Positions 23,870 to 35,288 of a stretch of DNA of 64,000 nt are shown here, one piece after another. Under the pieces are notes generated by a model. The model saw only the letters and a program-made list of their open reading frames with translations. It had not been told where the DNA came from and ran no database searches. The translations under genes and the position numbers were made by a program. The stretch comes from Cycas panzhihuaensis (lineage: Eukaryota > Cycadophyta). The stretch spans positions 131,323,741-131,387,740 of the forward strand of contig CM041465.1 in NCBI GenBank assembly GCA_023213395.1, given 5' to 3'. Each line of letters opens with the position of its first letter. Position 1 is the stretch's first letter.

Positions 23870-25460
23870 GCAAAATTGACACTTGAAGTGCCCATAGAGC
23901 AAGGATGCAGGAATCATTATATACTGAGCTTGAACCAACAGAATTGCACCTTACTCTTAATGAAGAGCCCTTAACGTACCAAGAAGCTATAAAACATACA
24001 GCTTGGAGAAACGCCATGAACGAAGAGTACCAATCTCTTATCAAAAACGGTACATGGGAGCTCGTTGATCTACCACTTGGCAGAAAGGTAGTTTAAAATA
24101 AATGGGTGTTCAAAAATAAATATAGATCAGATGGCACCCTTAAAAAACATAAGGCGAGGTTGGTTGCTAAAGGATTTACACAAAGGGAAGGCATCGACTA
24201 CAATGAAGTCTTTACACCTATAACCAAGTAGCCTACAATTAGAACTCTTATGGCCTTGGCTGCTCAACAGGGTTGGAAAATCCACCAACTTGATATTAAG
24301 ACCGCGTTTCTCAATGGAGATCTTGAAGAAGAAATTTACATAGCTCAGCCAGTAGGATATGAGATCGAAGGTCAAGAGCATAAGGTTTGCAGGCTCAGAA
24401 AGTCCTTGTATGGCCTTAAACAAGCCCCTCGCGCTTGGTTTGCCAAGTTGTCTGAAAGGATGAGGTAACTTAGATACGAGGTTTGTGACTATCAAGATAT
24501 TGATGCAACGTTGTTCATCAAGCGCCATAAGGATAAAGTCACTTATCTCATAATCTTTGTGGATGACATACTAGTAATGGGTAATAGTGAACAGGCAATA
24601 AGCTAGCTGAAAAGGGACCTTGGCAAAATGTTCGAATTGACTAACCTCGGTTTGATGAAATATTACTTGGGAATTGAAGTAACACAAAAGAATGAAAAAA
24701 TTTTCCTCTCCCAAGAAAAATACATCAATGATTTTCTAACCAAGTTTCAGTTAAAAGATGCTCAACCAGTGATGTTACCTATGGATCCTAATACCAAACT
24801 CTCAGCTGAAGGTGATACTAGGGAGGCAGACATAACACTCTACAGGAAACTTGTAGCTAGTCTCATCTACACTACCAATACAAGACCAGATATTATACGC
24901 TCTGTCGGCATTCTTGCTCATTACATGACAAATCCTAAGAAGAATCATTGGTAGGCAGTAGTGTGAGTGTTGAGATACCTTAAGACAACTATTAAATATA
25001 GTCTGTTGTATAAACCTACTTCAGACTTCAAGCTTTCTGCATACACAGACTCAGACTTTGCAGGAGATAAAGATATATGAAGATCTACGTCTGGGCATGT
25101 AACATTTCTTGGAACAACACCAATATCGTGGAGATCCAAATGGCAGAAGATAGTTGTAGATTCAACTGCCAAAGCTGAATACATTGCTACTTCTGAGACC
25201 AATAAAGAGGTGATATGGCTGAGAAAATTATTGGAAATATTGAATATCACCCAAACAAGTCTTACGAGTCTTCATGTGAATAATCAATCAGCAATCTGTA
25301 TGATGAAAAATCCTATATTTCATGATCATACCAAATACATAAGTACGAAAGTCCATAGGAACTTGTTTATGACGACACAATTCAATTAGATTACTGTCCC
25401 ACAGTAGATCAAGTGGCTGATATCTTCACCAAACCGCTGCAAAGGGTGAAGTTTAAATAG
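23870..25460 (+). pseudogene. pol: Copia reverse transcriptase and RNase H, degraded
   Basis: The frame is readable throughout: EPLTYQEAIKH, NEEYQSLIKNGTWELVDLP, KARLVAKGFTQREGIDY, HQLDIKTAFLNGDLEEEIY, SLYGLKQAPRAW, catalytic FVDDILVMG, then MKYYLGIEV and TRPDII. RNase H shows YTDSDFAGD and AKAEYIATSE near 25040-25200. In-frame stops at 24096, 24229, 24466, 24604, 24952, 24964 and 25078 are nearly all CAA-to-TAA, CAG-to-TAG or CGA-to-TGA in type. Frame is otherwise kept to about 25330, so decay was mostly by point mutation. Such pol products make and integrate element cDNA in virus-like particles, but this one cannot be complete. Confidence 0.92.
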
Positions 25461-25938
25461 TTCTGAAGGCAGTTCGGCCTTAGGGCCTCCATTTTCAATT
25501 GATCAAAGAAGATGGCAACATGATCATCATACTCTATTCTCTTTGTGAAAACCCCTTGTGAGCGTGGAAGAATAAGAGTCAGTCTCTGCTCTATCCTCTT
25601 TGTGAAAATCCTATGTGGGCACGGAAGGGTAAGGGTTGTACTTGTTTTAAAAAATCAGAACGTGTGAAAACCCAAAAGGGCATAGGGAATGACCAAACAG
25701 TATATGGAGACTTAGCAGATTAAGCTGCACATTTAAGTTGCTTGGCTATCAGGCTATATTAAAGAGCCACCTTAGCCATTTTGATTTATAAAAAGGGCTA
25801 TAGATCTTAGAAAGTTTGTGGGTTTTTATTCCCCATGAGGGCTTTCCCATAAAAGTGCCATTTAGAATTTCAATGTAATAATTAGACTCAAACAAAGATC
25901 TTATAGAATAGATTTTTTGAAAATGACCTTCCACCATT

Positions 25939-25949
25939 AAAAGAGGGAT
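25939..25949 (+). promoter_or_regulatory. Polypurine tract of the copia element
   Basis: AAAAGAGGGAT directly before the 3' LTR start at 25950. Confidence 0.8.
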
Positions 25950-26261
25950 TGAAAGAGGTTAATGTATTGAGGTCATTTGTGTAGATCAATTATGTGACCT
26001 TAGGATATATTATTAGCATTAGTCTCTTAATGAAATGTACTTTATATGCATTTAGATGTAATTTCGGGTTCATGTCATTAGGCGGGAAAATCCTAACCCT
26101 AATGCTCACCCTCAATAATAAAAGGTGAAATCTCAATGAGGGAGTTATTATTCATTCTCACCTCCAAGCTTGCTCTCATATCTTATTTTATCTTTATTTT
26201 CATTCTCCATTGCCATTGTGTGCATGTGAGTGATTTATCTTATAAATCCATCTTTCCTTCA
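25950..26261 (+). repeat. 3' LTR of the copia element
   Basis: 312 bases matching 22433-22744, ending CCTTCA and followed by CTATT, the same five bases found before the 5' LTR. Confidence 0.94.
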
Positions 26262-26376
26262 CTATTGTGAATCTTATAATGATGTAAATTGCACCATTAT
26301 GAGATTCACAATGGTATAAATCACACCATTTTAAACATAAAAATGGGATAAGATTGTATTATTCCAAAATTGTAAG

Positions 26377-26951
26377 TGAATGTCTTTTATTCATTTATTG
26401 CTTTTTCACTATTATTTTTTTATTAAAAAAGTAAAAAATTATTGCTTGCGCATGGTTTTATGAAAATATCATAAACTAATCATTTTTAGCCCATGGATTT
26501 AGTTTATGGTTTCACTGAAATCATAGGGCCTTAAAATCACCCAAACTCATCCTACTTCACTTATAAATATCCCTTCATTTCATGAAATGGGAGAGAAAAT
26601 TTTAAGCAATAAAATGATATCAAAATGTTATTGGACTATTACTACAAATTATCTAAAGTGTTGATTATTGATTATAAATCTGAGATTTGGGTTAGAATCA
26701 ATCAAGTGCTAGGGGGAACCATCTCTTTTGAAGCATGGAGTTATTGGCCTTACAACCATTTGAAGATCAAAGAGTATCCTACATAGCTTGATTTCTATTT
26801 TTTAAAAATTCCATCATCACTTGCAACTTTTAATAAAAAGCTCTTTTGTTGCTTATTTTTTCTCCCCTCTTAACCTTTTCTACTTTATTTCATATATATT
26901 AAAAGTGCTCAAAGTGGTTAAGAGGACATGTTGATGTTATGGGGCTTAAAG

Positions 26952-27037
<86 letters not shown>

Positions 27038-27660
27038 CTTTGATATTAATCTAATAGGTGGTAGAGATGCATAACAACTTTATTTTCTTACAGGTTATAA
27101 AGGGGCACTTTTTGGGAATTCCCCCTCTCATTTTCTCTTTTTCCCATAACCAAAAAAGTGGCTATAGGGTAGAAGAAATTATGCCAATTTTTTTTAAAAA
27201 TCATCATAAATATATGTGAGGTCAATTTATATTTAAAATCAATTTGTGGTAATTCTAAATTTTCATAACAAACGTTTTTTAGCATAATATATTCTAGTAA
27301 GCATAAATACTACCAGATTTTATGTAAACATGCTCGATATTGAATATGCTCCTTTAGTTTCTTATCTTCTCTATGTTAAATAAATTTAAGTATACAGAAG
27401 CTTAAAAAAAAAGGATTAGAGACAACCTATTATAGATTTTGAAGTGTATTGTAGGTACATATTCTTTTCCCTTTCTCCATTTTTATTTTATAAAAAAAAA
27501 AAAAAAAACTAAGGACTTATTTCTTTTTTTCTATAGTTTATTATGCTTAAAAGGAAAAAGAGTTTGCTTAGTTAGTTTGTTTGCCTGCATTGCATTGCTT
27601 GCTTGCTCCAATCCCTCATTCATATTTTAATTTTATTAGAAAATTAAAGGACAAATAAGA
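26377..27660. other. Unassigned AT-rich region
   Basis: No gene recognised. Contains the dinucleotide microsatellite at 26957-27036 and a short A-run at 27491-27506. Open frames at 27088-27285 and 27439-27630 are low-complexity and unsupported. The last bases, AAAAG at 27661-27665, are the left target duplication of the outer copia element. Confidence 0.4.
26957..27036. repeat. (TA)n microsatellite
   Basis: About 40 uninterrupted TA units. Confidence 0.97.
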
Positions 27661-27665
27661 AAAGT

Positions 27666-28081
27666 GTAGGAAAAATATTTACAGGAGAACAGGGCAGAAC
27701 ATGTAACTAATAATCAAAACTCAATACAAATCATAAATCATTGTAGCATAAACCATGAAATCATTATATTCAAGCCATTGTGAGAAGTGAGCATTACAAA
27801 TTTCTAGTAAAGAGGTAGTGTCTAGAGACACTAGGGTTGCACACCCCTCAATATTTATAATTTGGAGGAGGAGGGAAACTCCTCAACCACTGAATTCAAA
27901 ATAATAATAAAATAATGTTAACTTAACTCAAATGAAACTAATTCAACTTAACATAAATCAAAGTTAAACTTACCTTAACTTACCTTGATATATTGAACAT
28001 CACATGTCTAAATTAAAGTTGATGAGGTGTACAATCCTAGTTGGAAAGGTGGGAGTGGAGTGATGACGATTAACTCCAATA
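27666..28081 (-). repeat. 3' LTR of the outer copia element
   Basis: 416 bases closely matching 52084-52500. On the plus strand it runs from TGTAGGAAAAA to AACTCCAATA (the last bases of the partner are CCAACA). Preceded by AAAAG, identical to the bases after the other LTR. Confidence 0.93.
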
Positions 28082-28092
28082 TTCTCCCCCTT
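28082..28092 (-). promoter_or_regulatory. Polypurine tract of the outer copia element
   Basis: On the minus strand TTAAGGGGGAGAA lies directly before the LTR start, which fixes the orientation of the element. Confidence 0.85.
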
Positions 28093-28429
28093 AATGTCAT
28101 CACAAACACTTGTATCTTTTCCTTGAACTTATGGAATTAGTACTTGAAAAAAACTTTAAAATTTTGATCTTCATCAACATGCTTCAATCTTCTTACAACA
28201 TTTATCTCTTTACCATGTAGTAATGTAAAAAAACTATAAGTAAATGATGCTTGATTTAAATGTAGATGAATAGTTGTATTTTTGGCTTTGATAACTATAA
28301 TATTGAGAAAACTTTAAACTTGAACTTTATCTTTTGTAGTTTTTATGCTCTGATCAATTATCATATCATCAGGTTCATTTTTTGTCATATTATTAGATTC
28401 ATTTTCATTCTCCCCCTCAAATGGAGGAT

Positions 28430-28860
28430 CAAATCCTTGTGTAGCAAGTTGGTCCTGCATTTGATCTGAATCTTCATTGATTTTGTCATCATGATCCACC
28501 TATTCTGTCACCTGTCTTTCATGCTCAATAAAAATATCATCAAATACATTGAGGGTATCTCCCCTATAAGTAGAAATCAATACATTCCAAACTGATTTAG
28601 AAGTTGTTAATTCAGAAACCTTTAAAAAAACATCATCATTCATAGTGCAAAATAATAAACCTAAGACTTCATTATCTTTTATAAAATTTTCTTTAATGCT
28701 AAGGTCATACTCATGTTATAAATACTTCAAAAGATCATGTTCAATAAAGTAATTTTGCATGGTGTCATACCATAGTGAAAAGTTATGGCAATTGAAAATG
28801 GGAAATTGTGTCATTTTATCAAAAAAAACTTTAGTATAAAAGTATGCTTTTACTAAGTCA
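28430..28860 (-). pseudogene. gag: Copia-type gag of the outer element
   Basis: The minus strand encodes FPIFNCHNFSLWYDTMQNYF near 28760-28830, the usual N-terminal pattern of plant copia gag (F-x-G-x-N-Y-x-x-W). Downstream comes LGLLFCTMNDDVFLKVSE and TSKSVWNVL, again gag-like. An acidic tail (HDDKINEDSDQ near 28480) follows. One stop near 28711 and another near 28500 interrupt it. The polypurine tract follows about 340 bases later with no pol in between, so pol was lost or never present. This type of gag binds RNA and builds the particle, so a gag-only element would depend on other copies for copying. Confidence 0.6.
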
Positions 28861-28861
28861 A

Positions 28862-29933
28862 GAATATCAATAAATATAATGAATATATATGATTTCAAAT
28901 AAACCTTTTTGAAAGTGGAAAAAATGCCCTTTAGAAAGCCAATCAACTAGGCACAGTAAGGAAATGATGGATATATAAGTAAATTTTCATGTAATAAAGA
29001 TCCTATTAGCAATACAAATTTGAAATGTAGCTTTGAGGATAAAAGGAATAATTCTTTACCTTTTGATTTTCTTCAAATAAATAAATGTAAATTTTTAATG
29101 CAATAAATCCTTAGCCTTGATGATAATATAGAATGTTGAAAAAACTGAAATATATGTGTATTTTACTTTGAAAGATAAGGAGTATGAAGAAACTTTTTTT
29201 AAAAGAAGGGTTACAGGACAACTTTAAGTTTGGTTGCTTCAAAAGTATACTAAATGATGTCAGAAGAATATGAAACTTTACGAGTATGAAGATAACAAAA
29301 TATGAATCCAACAGAATTGACCATTTTGAAAACGGGTTCCTATAAGTCAAGTTTTGATGAATCAAAGGAACATGCCTTGTTTTGAGGCCTAACAAGAGCA
29401 GGGAGTTTAAAATTGCATAAAATTACTAATAAAACTTTAGAAAGTATTGAAAAGTGATCAAATATATTTGGAAAACTACTAAATATATGTTTAGTTTAAA
29501 AAAATTTTAAAAATTTATATGAAAATATGCAAAGAAGAATAGATTGAGACTAGAAAGTAGTCTAACTCTAATAGATTTGAAAATAAACAAAAACACCTTA
29601 AAACGGATTAAAAACTATGTCAGTTCGAAGGGGAATAAGTCAGTTTCCTAACGAAGCTAATGGAATTAAATTTGAATGTTAAACAGAAAAATTACAGTAA
29701 AAACAGTAACAAGTATCTTTATGTAAAAATGTTAAAAAATCGTTAAAAAGCACTAAAATGTCAATTTCAATGATTAAAATAATAGTCAAAATAAATTCTA
29801 AAAAATAAAATAAAATATGGGTTTTGAAGTTTATTGAACTAGATAAATGTAGAACAAATTTGGGCTAAAAATAGTTTCCAGGTAATAAAAGGCAACCAAT
29901 TCAAAAAACGTTTTTGTAAAAAGTTATAAATAG
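28862..29933. other. Unassigned part of the outer copia internal region
   Basis: AT-rich, with no recognisable motif. The minus-strand open frame at 29111-29395 has no domain that I can name. It ends where the inverted arm begins at about 29934. Confidence 0.4.
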
Positions 29934-31378
29934 ATAGTGTGTGCCTTTGAATTTAGGTCTTTTATTGGCCTTTCATTTAAATCACATCTGTGGTGCATTA
30001 TATTACGCATTTGAATCTACTAGAATTTGTATACACCACAGCGTCGACGCCCCTTTTTCATATACATTCTTTTTCATAAAGTTAAAAAAAATATAAAGTT
30101 AATTAAATAATCTTTTAAGATTCGGGCATTTACTGGCCCTCTTTGGCATTTTGCCCCCGGACCTCTATTCTTTACACATAACTAGTCTATTACTAAAAGA
30201 GGCTTCAATTTTTAAAGTCTCTTGTGTCTTTTAAAGAGCGAGTTCACCCTCTTGGCATCGGAGAGGTTTATTTTCTGACAACCTATCTTCAGACCCATAT
30301 TCTAAGAGGGTTGTTTTAATAATATAACCTTTTATTTTTTAGAAATTTTTTATTTTACATAGAGTTATTGGTGTTTTTTTGCCACAACTCCTCATTGGCT
30401 CATCAGTTTCAAATGAAACCAGCTTCATTGGATCAGATTTTTTTGGTACACCAATTTTGACTGGAACAAAGTGTAAGGGTTACCGGAGTCAATATTCGGT
30501 GATGCGAACTGGATTACATTGGTGACTCGGTGACTTTGAGGACAACCTTCTTTGTATACAAGTAAGTTGATCAGAACACAATAAAACTCATAAGGAAAGA
30601 GTATTTTCTGGAGTCATCTACCTACAAGTCTGTATAAGTGAGAGATTGGAGCCTTTTTTGGATCATTTTCAGCCTGCTATACTTGGTTTAGGTGTTGTAT
30701 CTAGCAGATCTTCATATTTTTTGAGTTGTTATGCTTTTGTGACCCCTCTCCTTGGGTGAATTTACTGTATTGAGCCCACACCTATGTGTTAAGACATTGC
30801 TGGGTTATTTTGGAGACTTGTATACATAAATAAGCATTGTACAACGCTAAAAAGAGCAGAGATATACAAAGCCTAAGTATGGATTGTGTTGGCTGGGTGC
30901 TTAATACTCATAGCTAGGCTATTTTTAGGCGTGTTTGAAGTGTGCTGGGTGCTTCTCTGAGTGGCTGTGCATTCTCTCCTTGGCTAGGCTCTGAATTGAT
31001 GCGTGACTGTACATCTTTCTCCTTGACTGGGCGCTTCTCCACGTGGTTGGGCAGCGTCTCTCTCAGTTTGGGTTGCCAACTGCTGTCTAGAAGACGGCTA
31101 TTCTATGAGCTGTTGGTAAGGTCCGTCTATCCGGAAGAAGACAGCAGGCACGCGGGTCATCCGTGGTGGAGTTGCGGCTGTCGTAAGATCTCTAAACAGT
31201 GAGGAGATACCAAGGGTCACACATATCACTAAGTCCTAAGTCGTATGACTTTTGGATATATTAAAACCACGTGGGTTTAGTGAGAGAATGGACGTCCCCC
31301 TTCTAAAAGTCATATTTATTGGGAATATGCCTTTTAGCATATTCCTTTCAAATTGAAAATATAAAAAGTGACCCTTTA

Positions 31379-33961
31379 TGTTTCCCGGCTACCGAGAATG
31401 GACTCGAGACACATTGACTCAGGTAAGCTCAGGTATATGTTCACTTCTCTTTGCTCTTACTTGACTGAGATTACTTAGTACAGATTGCCTAACGCATGCT
31501 TGCCTGACATCTGTATGTTTGCATTGTCTTCTTGCTTGATCACTTTGCATGTGCTTACCGCACACCTTTCAGCCTATGACGACTCACAGTGGGGGTATTC
31601 TCCAGTGAATGCTACACCCCATATGGCACACACCCACCCACTTCGTCTCCATGACCCCTCGGGATGCCTCAGCTAATCGTGTTCGCCCTTTTTACGACAC
31701 CTTACTCATGTTGCAGTCTCTTCCAAGTCTGATGGAATCTTTGGTTGAGACCCAGTTCACTTTCCTGGCTACTTATCCATCACCTAGGTACTCCTCCAGC
31801 TGTTTCCAACCTTCATTTGCTCTCTGTTTTGCTCCAAACCCTGGTTTTTGCTTATTTTTTTGTTTCCATATTCATACCGCTATAAACTTAGCGATACCGT
31901 GATCTTTGCTGTGGTACTGCAAAGTTTACTACGGTACGACTATTTGAAAAACTTTTTTAAAATCACGCGACAGTTTTTGCTTTTTCGCGGAACTATTACG
32001 TGGCACCTGCATATTTGAATTGCCCTGACATCCCCAATGTTCACTTACAATGAGCAGGGGATAAAACTAAACTTCTTCTTCATTTTAAGGGATTCTTAGC
32101 TCATTTTTTACAAAAAACTCTACAAAATCTTCCACAGAAAACTACTGTAGAAGAAGACACACAGCTACTGCTCTATACCAGGGATGATTGCTGTCTCTAT
32201 TACTCAGGAACAGCAAGCTCAACACCTTTTGCAGGTTTACAAAGCTACAAGGAGGATATTCTTCAGGGTCTCCCAAAAAGGACAAGCTTCAAAGGGCCCC
32301 AACTCACAGGATTTTTGACATATTTATCTCCTCTTCCAAACCTGCCACCAAATCTTACTGGATCTTTGGTTTTTCCTCATTGCTTTCCAGATGCATACTT
32401 CTTCTCCTCTCTACAAGGTACCTTGCTTGTTTACTTCATGCTTTATGCTACTTTTTACAGTTTCTTAACAAATAAATATTTGTTTTATTTGCTTCCTCGA
32501 TTCCTTGCTTAGTTTATTATTGGATTTCTAGATTTGTGGACCATAGTGCTCCCCCATCATTCCTGCCAGCCTGCTTTTAAGTGGTTGTTGCAAAGGGGTA
32601 ACATAGAGGAAGTTAGAGGGAAGAAGGCGGGGTCAATCCCCCTTGCTGCCCTTCTCCCAAAGGGTTTCGTCCCTTACTTCCTCTCCCTTTGCACCTTTGT
32701 ACCTTTCTAAAAGTCAGGTTAGGGAATTTGGAGGCTCATTTTTGGATCTAAATCAGCATTGGCAGCCCATTACCATACTGGTTTTAGATTTTCATCCGTT
32801 GGTTTTGGGCACCGCATAAGCCCCAAAACCGCTTCTTGCCGATTCACAGTTTGCAACCCATCTACTTGGACGATTTGTTGCCCATAACATCTCGTTCTTT
32901 AGATGTGCCCGCATGCCTTTTAGTTACCTTTTTCCTTCTCGTTGCTTGCTGCCCTATGTTATTACTGTGAGTTAGTTTTCCTTTCCTAAGGCTAAGTGGA
33001 GACTTTCTGTGGGTGAGTTGGCCATCCCAAGGCTATACTCTTGTTCTGGGTATCCGTTGAAGTAATTGTTTGCAAAAACTTTATTGGAATTTGTTTCATT
33101 AAATAACATGCACATGCTTAGCTTAGTTTGATTCTATTTACTCTAAGTTTAATATACATATTAGATCTGTTTCGTAGCCCCTCTTTCGAGAGGGAGAAAC
33201 CTGCTTGTTTGCTGGATAGGATCTCGCATTTGTGGAGTCGCGTATGAAACAAACCCACTGTAGGTTAGTTCCATATTTGTTGCTTTCGTTATTTTCCGTT
33301 ATTTGCTATTCTGCTTTACTTTTGCATGCATAAGGGGAGGTAAGCTAGCCCCTCTTCGGTTACTTACGGCAACTATTGACGAGCGGTTTCGCGCATGCAA
33401 CGAGTGGAGCGAGAAGGAGTGGGAAGCAAAGAGACGCATAGCACTCCATTCAGCCGCCGGTCCAGGTATTTTCCTCATCCTTGCATATTTTCTTTATAGC
33501 GTTGTTTTTTGTGCACGTGCTTGCATAATAAGGAACACATAGGAAACTAGAAGAGGAAAGGAATGTACATTTACTTCTTTACATATCTTTTATTTAGCGG
33601 TCAATCTATTACATTTAGATAGTTCATTTCATGCTAAAACTACCCACACCTAGCCCTCTTGACCAGCTTACACCTAGACGCCTTGTTACACATACATTCT
33701 CATCCTTGCGTTGCCTTCTCACTTCCTTGAGAAGACGCAACGTGCTAGGATCTTTCCTCCTCTTCCCAGCCATCCGAGGGGTAGGAAGGCCTCACCTTCT
33801 AGAACTACCTAAAAGCAACCAGGCACCTCTGCAAGTCCTGAATCCACGCTTCAGTGCACGGATGCCCTGCAAGGTAAGTCCTTGCTGTTTAGCCCAACCC
33901 AGTCTTACATAATCTATTCTCTTGCTAAATGTAGGGATACCACACCACGGATAGCATTTCG
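31379..33961 (+). repeat. Tat-type LTR within the left inverted arm
   Basis: 2583 bases starting TGTTTCCCGG. It ends GCATTTCG, where the relatives end GTTTCA. It matches the two LTRs of the element 35289-48843. It is followed by a primer-site region but not by a complete element: only the leader and about 240 bases of gag are present. Confidence 0.9.
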
Positions 33962-33962
33962 C

Positions 33963-33979
33963 TGGTGACCATACTGGGG
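33963..33979 (+). promoter_or_regulatory. Primer binding site of the Tat family, left arm copy
   Basis: TGGTGACCATACTGGGG one base after the LTR end, with TGGCAACCATACTGGGG at the same place in the complete element. The TGGYRAC start and GGGG end recall the tRNA-Arg-type primer site common in Tat/Ogre elements, but the primer tRNA was not identified. Confidence 0.55.
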
Positions 33980-34105
33980 AACTGCGAGTAAGGGAACTAG
34001 TCTTGCTTCCCTTTCCCATCGGTGTTCTTGCTTTTAGCTAACTTTCTTATCTTGCTTTTTAGTTGCGCATCCCCCAACATATCTATTTCATACCCCTTTC
34101 ACTTT

Positions 34106-34496
34106 CTTCTAACAACGTTCGTAAAGGCGTTGCATGTGACGTTTCTCACATCGCTTGCGAGGTCTGCCACCGTTGTTAGAAGACCCATCATATTGTTCCC
34201 TTCCATCGTCGGATCCTGATCCGACAATGGAAGGTTACCAGTCTGATTAGGCCTACCATACCATAGTCTCGGGAACTTAAGAGTTTCCCGTGTCCATTCT
34301 GGGATCCACCCACGAGGGTGATGATCCTATCTATTATCCGGGTGAGCAGTTTCACCCTTGTGACCTCCATCCTTCTGCTCATGTAGCAGAAGGCTCGCCT
34401 CTTCACGAGACTCACCATCCGATTGGTGAGTCTCATGAGGAGCGCCCTGAGGGATCCCCGACATTCGAGATCCCATCAAGCTCGTATGGCTACGAG
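34106..34496 (+). other. Hairpin cluster in Tat leader and gag start
   Basis: Seven short inverted repeats in 390 bases: 34106-34117/34171-34182 (12 bp), 34199-34215/34218-34234 (17 bp, one mismatch), 34340-34345/34352-34357 (6 bp), 34371-34379/34385-34393 (9 bp), 34407-34417/34424-34434 (11 bp), 34451-34456/34469-34474 (6 bp) and 34481-34486/34491-34496 (6 bp). Most are perfect. The matching positions in the complete element (45742-46118) form the same stems with about one mismatch in several. Confidence 0.75.
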
Positions 34497-34502
34497 GATA
34501 CC
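34263..34502 (+). pseudogene. gag: Tat gag N-terminal fragment, left arm
   Basis: This matches the first 80 codons of the gag at 45975 on the minus strand. The start codon is changed to ATA (34263-34265) and a CAA-to-TAA stop follows within five codons. It ends abruptly in the middle of the conserved YGYEDT segment at the inner breakpoint of the inverted duplication. Confidence 0.8.
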
Positions 34503-35283
34503 ATTATGCTTTAACTCTTCTAACTTGTTCTTCAAGTTGGTTATCTTCTTCAAGTAGGAGCTAATGTTGTTCTCATCTTCTCATCAGAGCAAGATGCTTA
34601 TTCGTCTTCTTCTTCTCAAAAGTGTCACACAACTTCATCCAAATCTCGGCTGGGTCGTCTAGATTGTGAACAAGGGCTCTTTGGTCTGGCACTAGTGAAA
34701 GTTTTAGTAGCCCAATGGCCATAAATTGCTTCTCTTCAAGTCTGATCCGCTCTTTATAGTCAAGTGGGACTGACTCAAGCTTCGCCTCAGTGATTCCCCA
34801 GAGTTGGTTCACCATTAGAATTAGCTCCATGTTAACCTTCCATTTGTTGAAGTTGTTACCATTAAAGATAACCTTCGGCATAAGCTTCTCCATCTCAAAT
34901 ATCTGGCTACAACATGAAGTACACAACATCAAACGGACGTATTAAAGACGAAAATGCACCCTTATAACTTTCCTTTGCTTCACGAGCACACTTCCAAAGG
35001 ACCCTACAACAATTTATGCTCACGTCATGTGAGCCACTGACTATATTTCTTCCTTTTTTCGTCAACAAATGTCCTTAAATAGTCATTAAACGTCACACCT
35101 GACACTCTAAATGACCAAAAAATGCTCATTTTAGTACAAAGAAGGTACCACAAGATGACGGTGCACGATCACAAATCTCAAATATACATACAACGCCTCG
35201 ATCGATGCTTGAAATGGGTCAACAACGCTTTAATACTCCAAGTATTATCTTCACACTATATAAAAGTTCATATTTCAATAGTG
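34503..35283 (-). pseudogene. gag: Copia-type gag fragment and leader, Tat insertion host
   Basis: The minus-strand frame 34932-34573 encodes MEKLMPKVIFNGNNFNKW (likely start codon at 34893), then LWGITEAK and DDPAEIWMKLCDTFEKKK. This is the N-terminal part of a copia gag (UBN2-like) and differs from the outer copia gag at 28430-28860. Upstream on the same strand is an AT-rich leader with a TATA-like motif (TTTTATATAG near 35260). The leader was interrupted by the Tat element: TAAAG at 35284-35288 is repeated at 48844-48848. The sequence beyond 48848 is therefore its original upstream part. Frame is open to the breakpoint at 34503. Integrase and reverse transcriptase are not seen. Confidence 0.7.
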
Positions 35284-35288
35284 TAAAG

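Larger units (their letters stand above)
22433..26261 (+). mobile_element. Ty1/copia retrotransposon with internal deletion
   Basis: A 3.8 kb element with 312-base LTRs, exact five-base target duplications CTATT (22428-22432 and 26262-26266), a primer site at 22747 and a polypurine tract before 25950. Domain order integrase, reverse transcriptase, RNase H places it in Ty1/copia. Most of gag, the protease and the first half of integrase are missing. The remaining pol has several stops, almost all of C-to-T type. Confidence 0.95.
22390..26376. mobile_element. MITE-like element, copy 2, split by a copia insertion
   Basis: The left part, 22390-22432, starts CTTACACTATTATAAA. The right part, 26262-26376, ends in ATTGTAAG, an imperfect inverted counterpart of the start. 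The copia element 22433-26261 separates them and duplicated CTATT. Joined, the repeat would be about 155 bases, close to copy 1 at 14022-14180, with which it shares the start and short inverted ATTATGA motifs. Confidence 0.4.
29934..34502 (+). repeat. Left arm of a 4.5 kb inverted duplication
   Basis: This arm matches the reverse complement of 45736-50283 over its whole length. It contains, in order, the flank of the Tat insertion, the target duplication (here CTTTA, the complement of TAAAG), a complete Tat LTR, the primer site, the leader and the start of gag. Because it includes the insertion junction, it was copied after the Tat element inserted. A 24-base stretch near 30285 present in the right arm is missing here, and the AC microsatellite at the outer end is much shorter. 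Confidence 0.9.

Noticed and set aside
31609-32512. Frames of 65-97 codons repeated in inverted form at 36739-37727 and 47716-48737
   Set aside because: They recur only because the LTR is repeated three times. Start and stop positions differ and no domain is recognisable.
31379-34502. Independent second insertion of a Tat element
   Set aside because: The sequence outside the LTR also matches the flank of the other copy in inverted orientation, so this is a duplicated junction and not a separate insertion.
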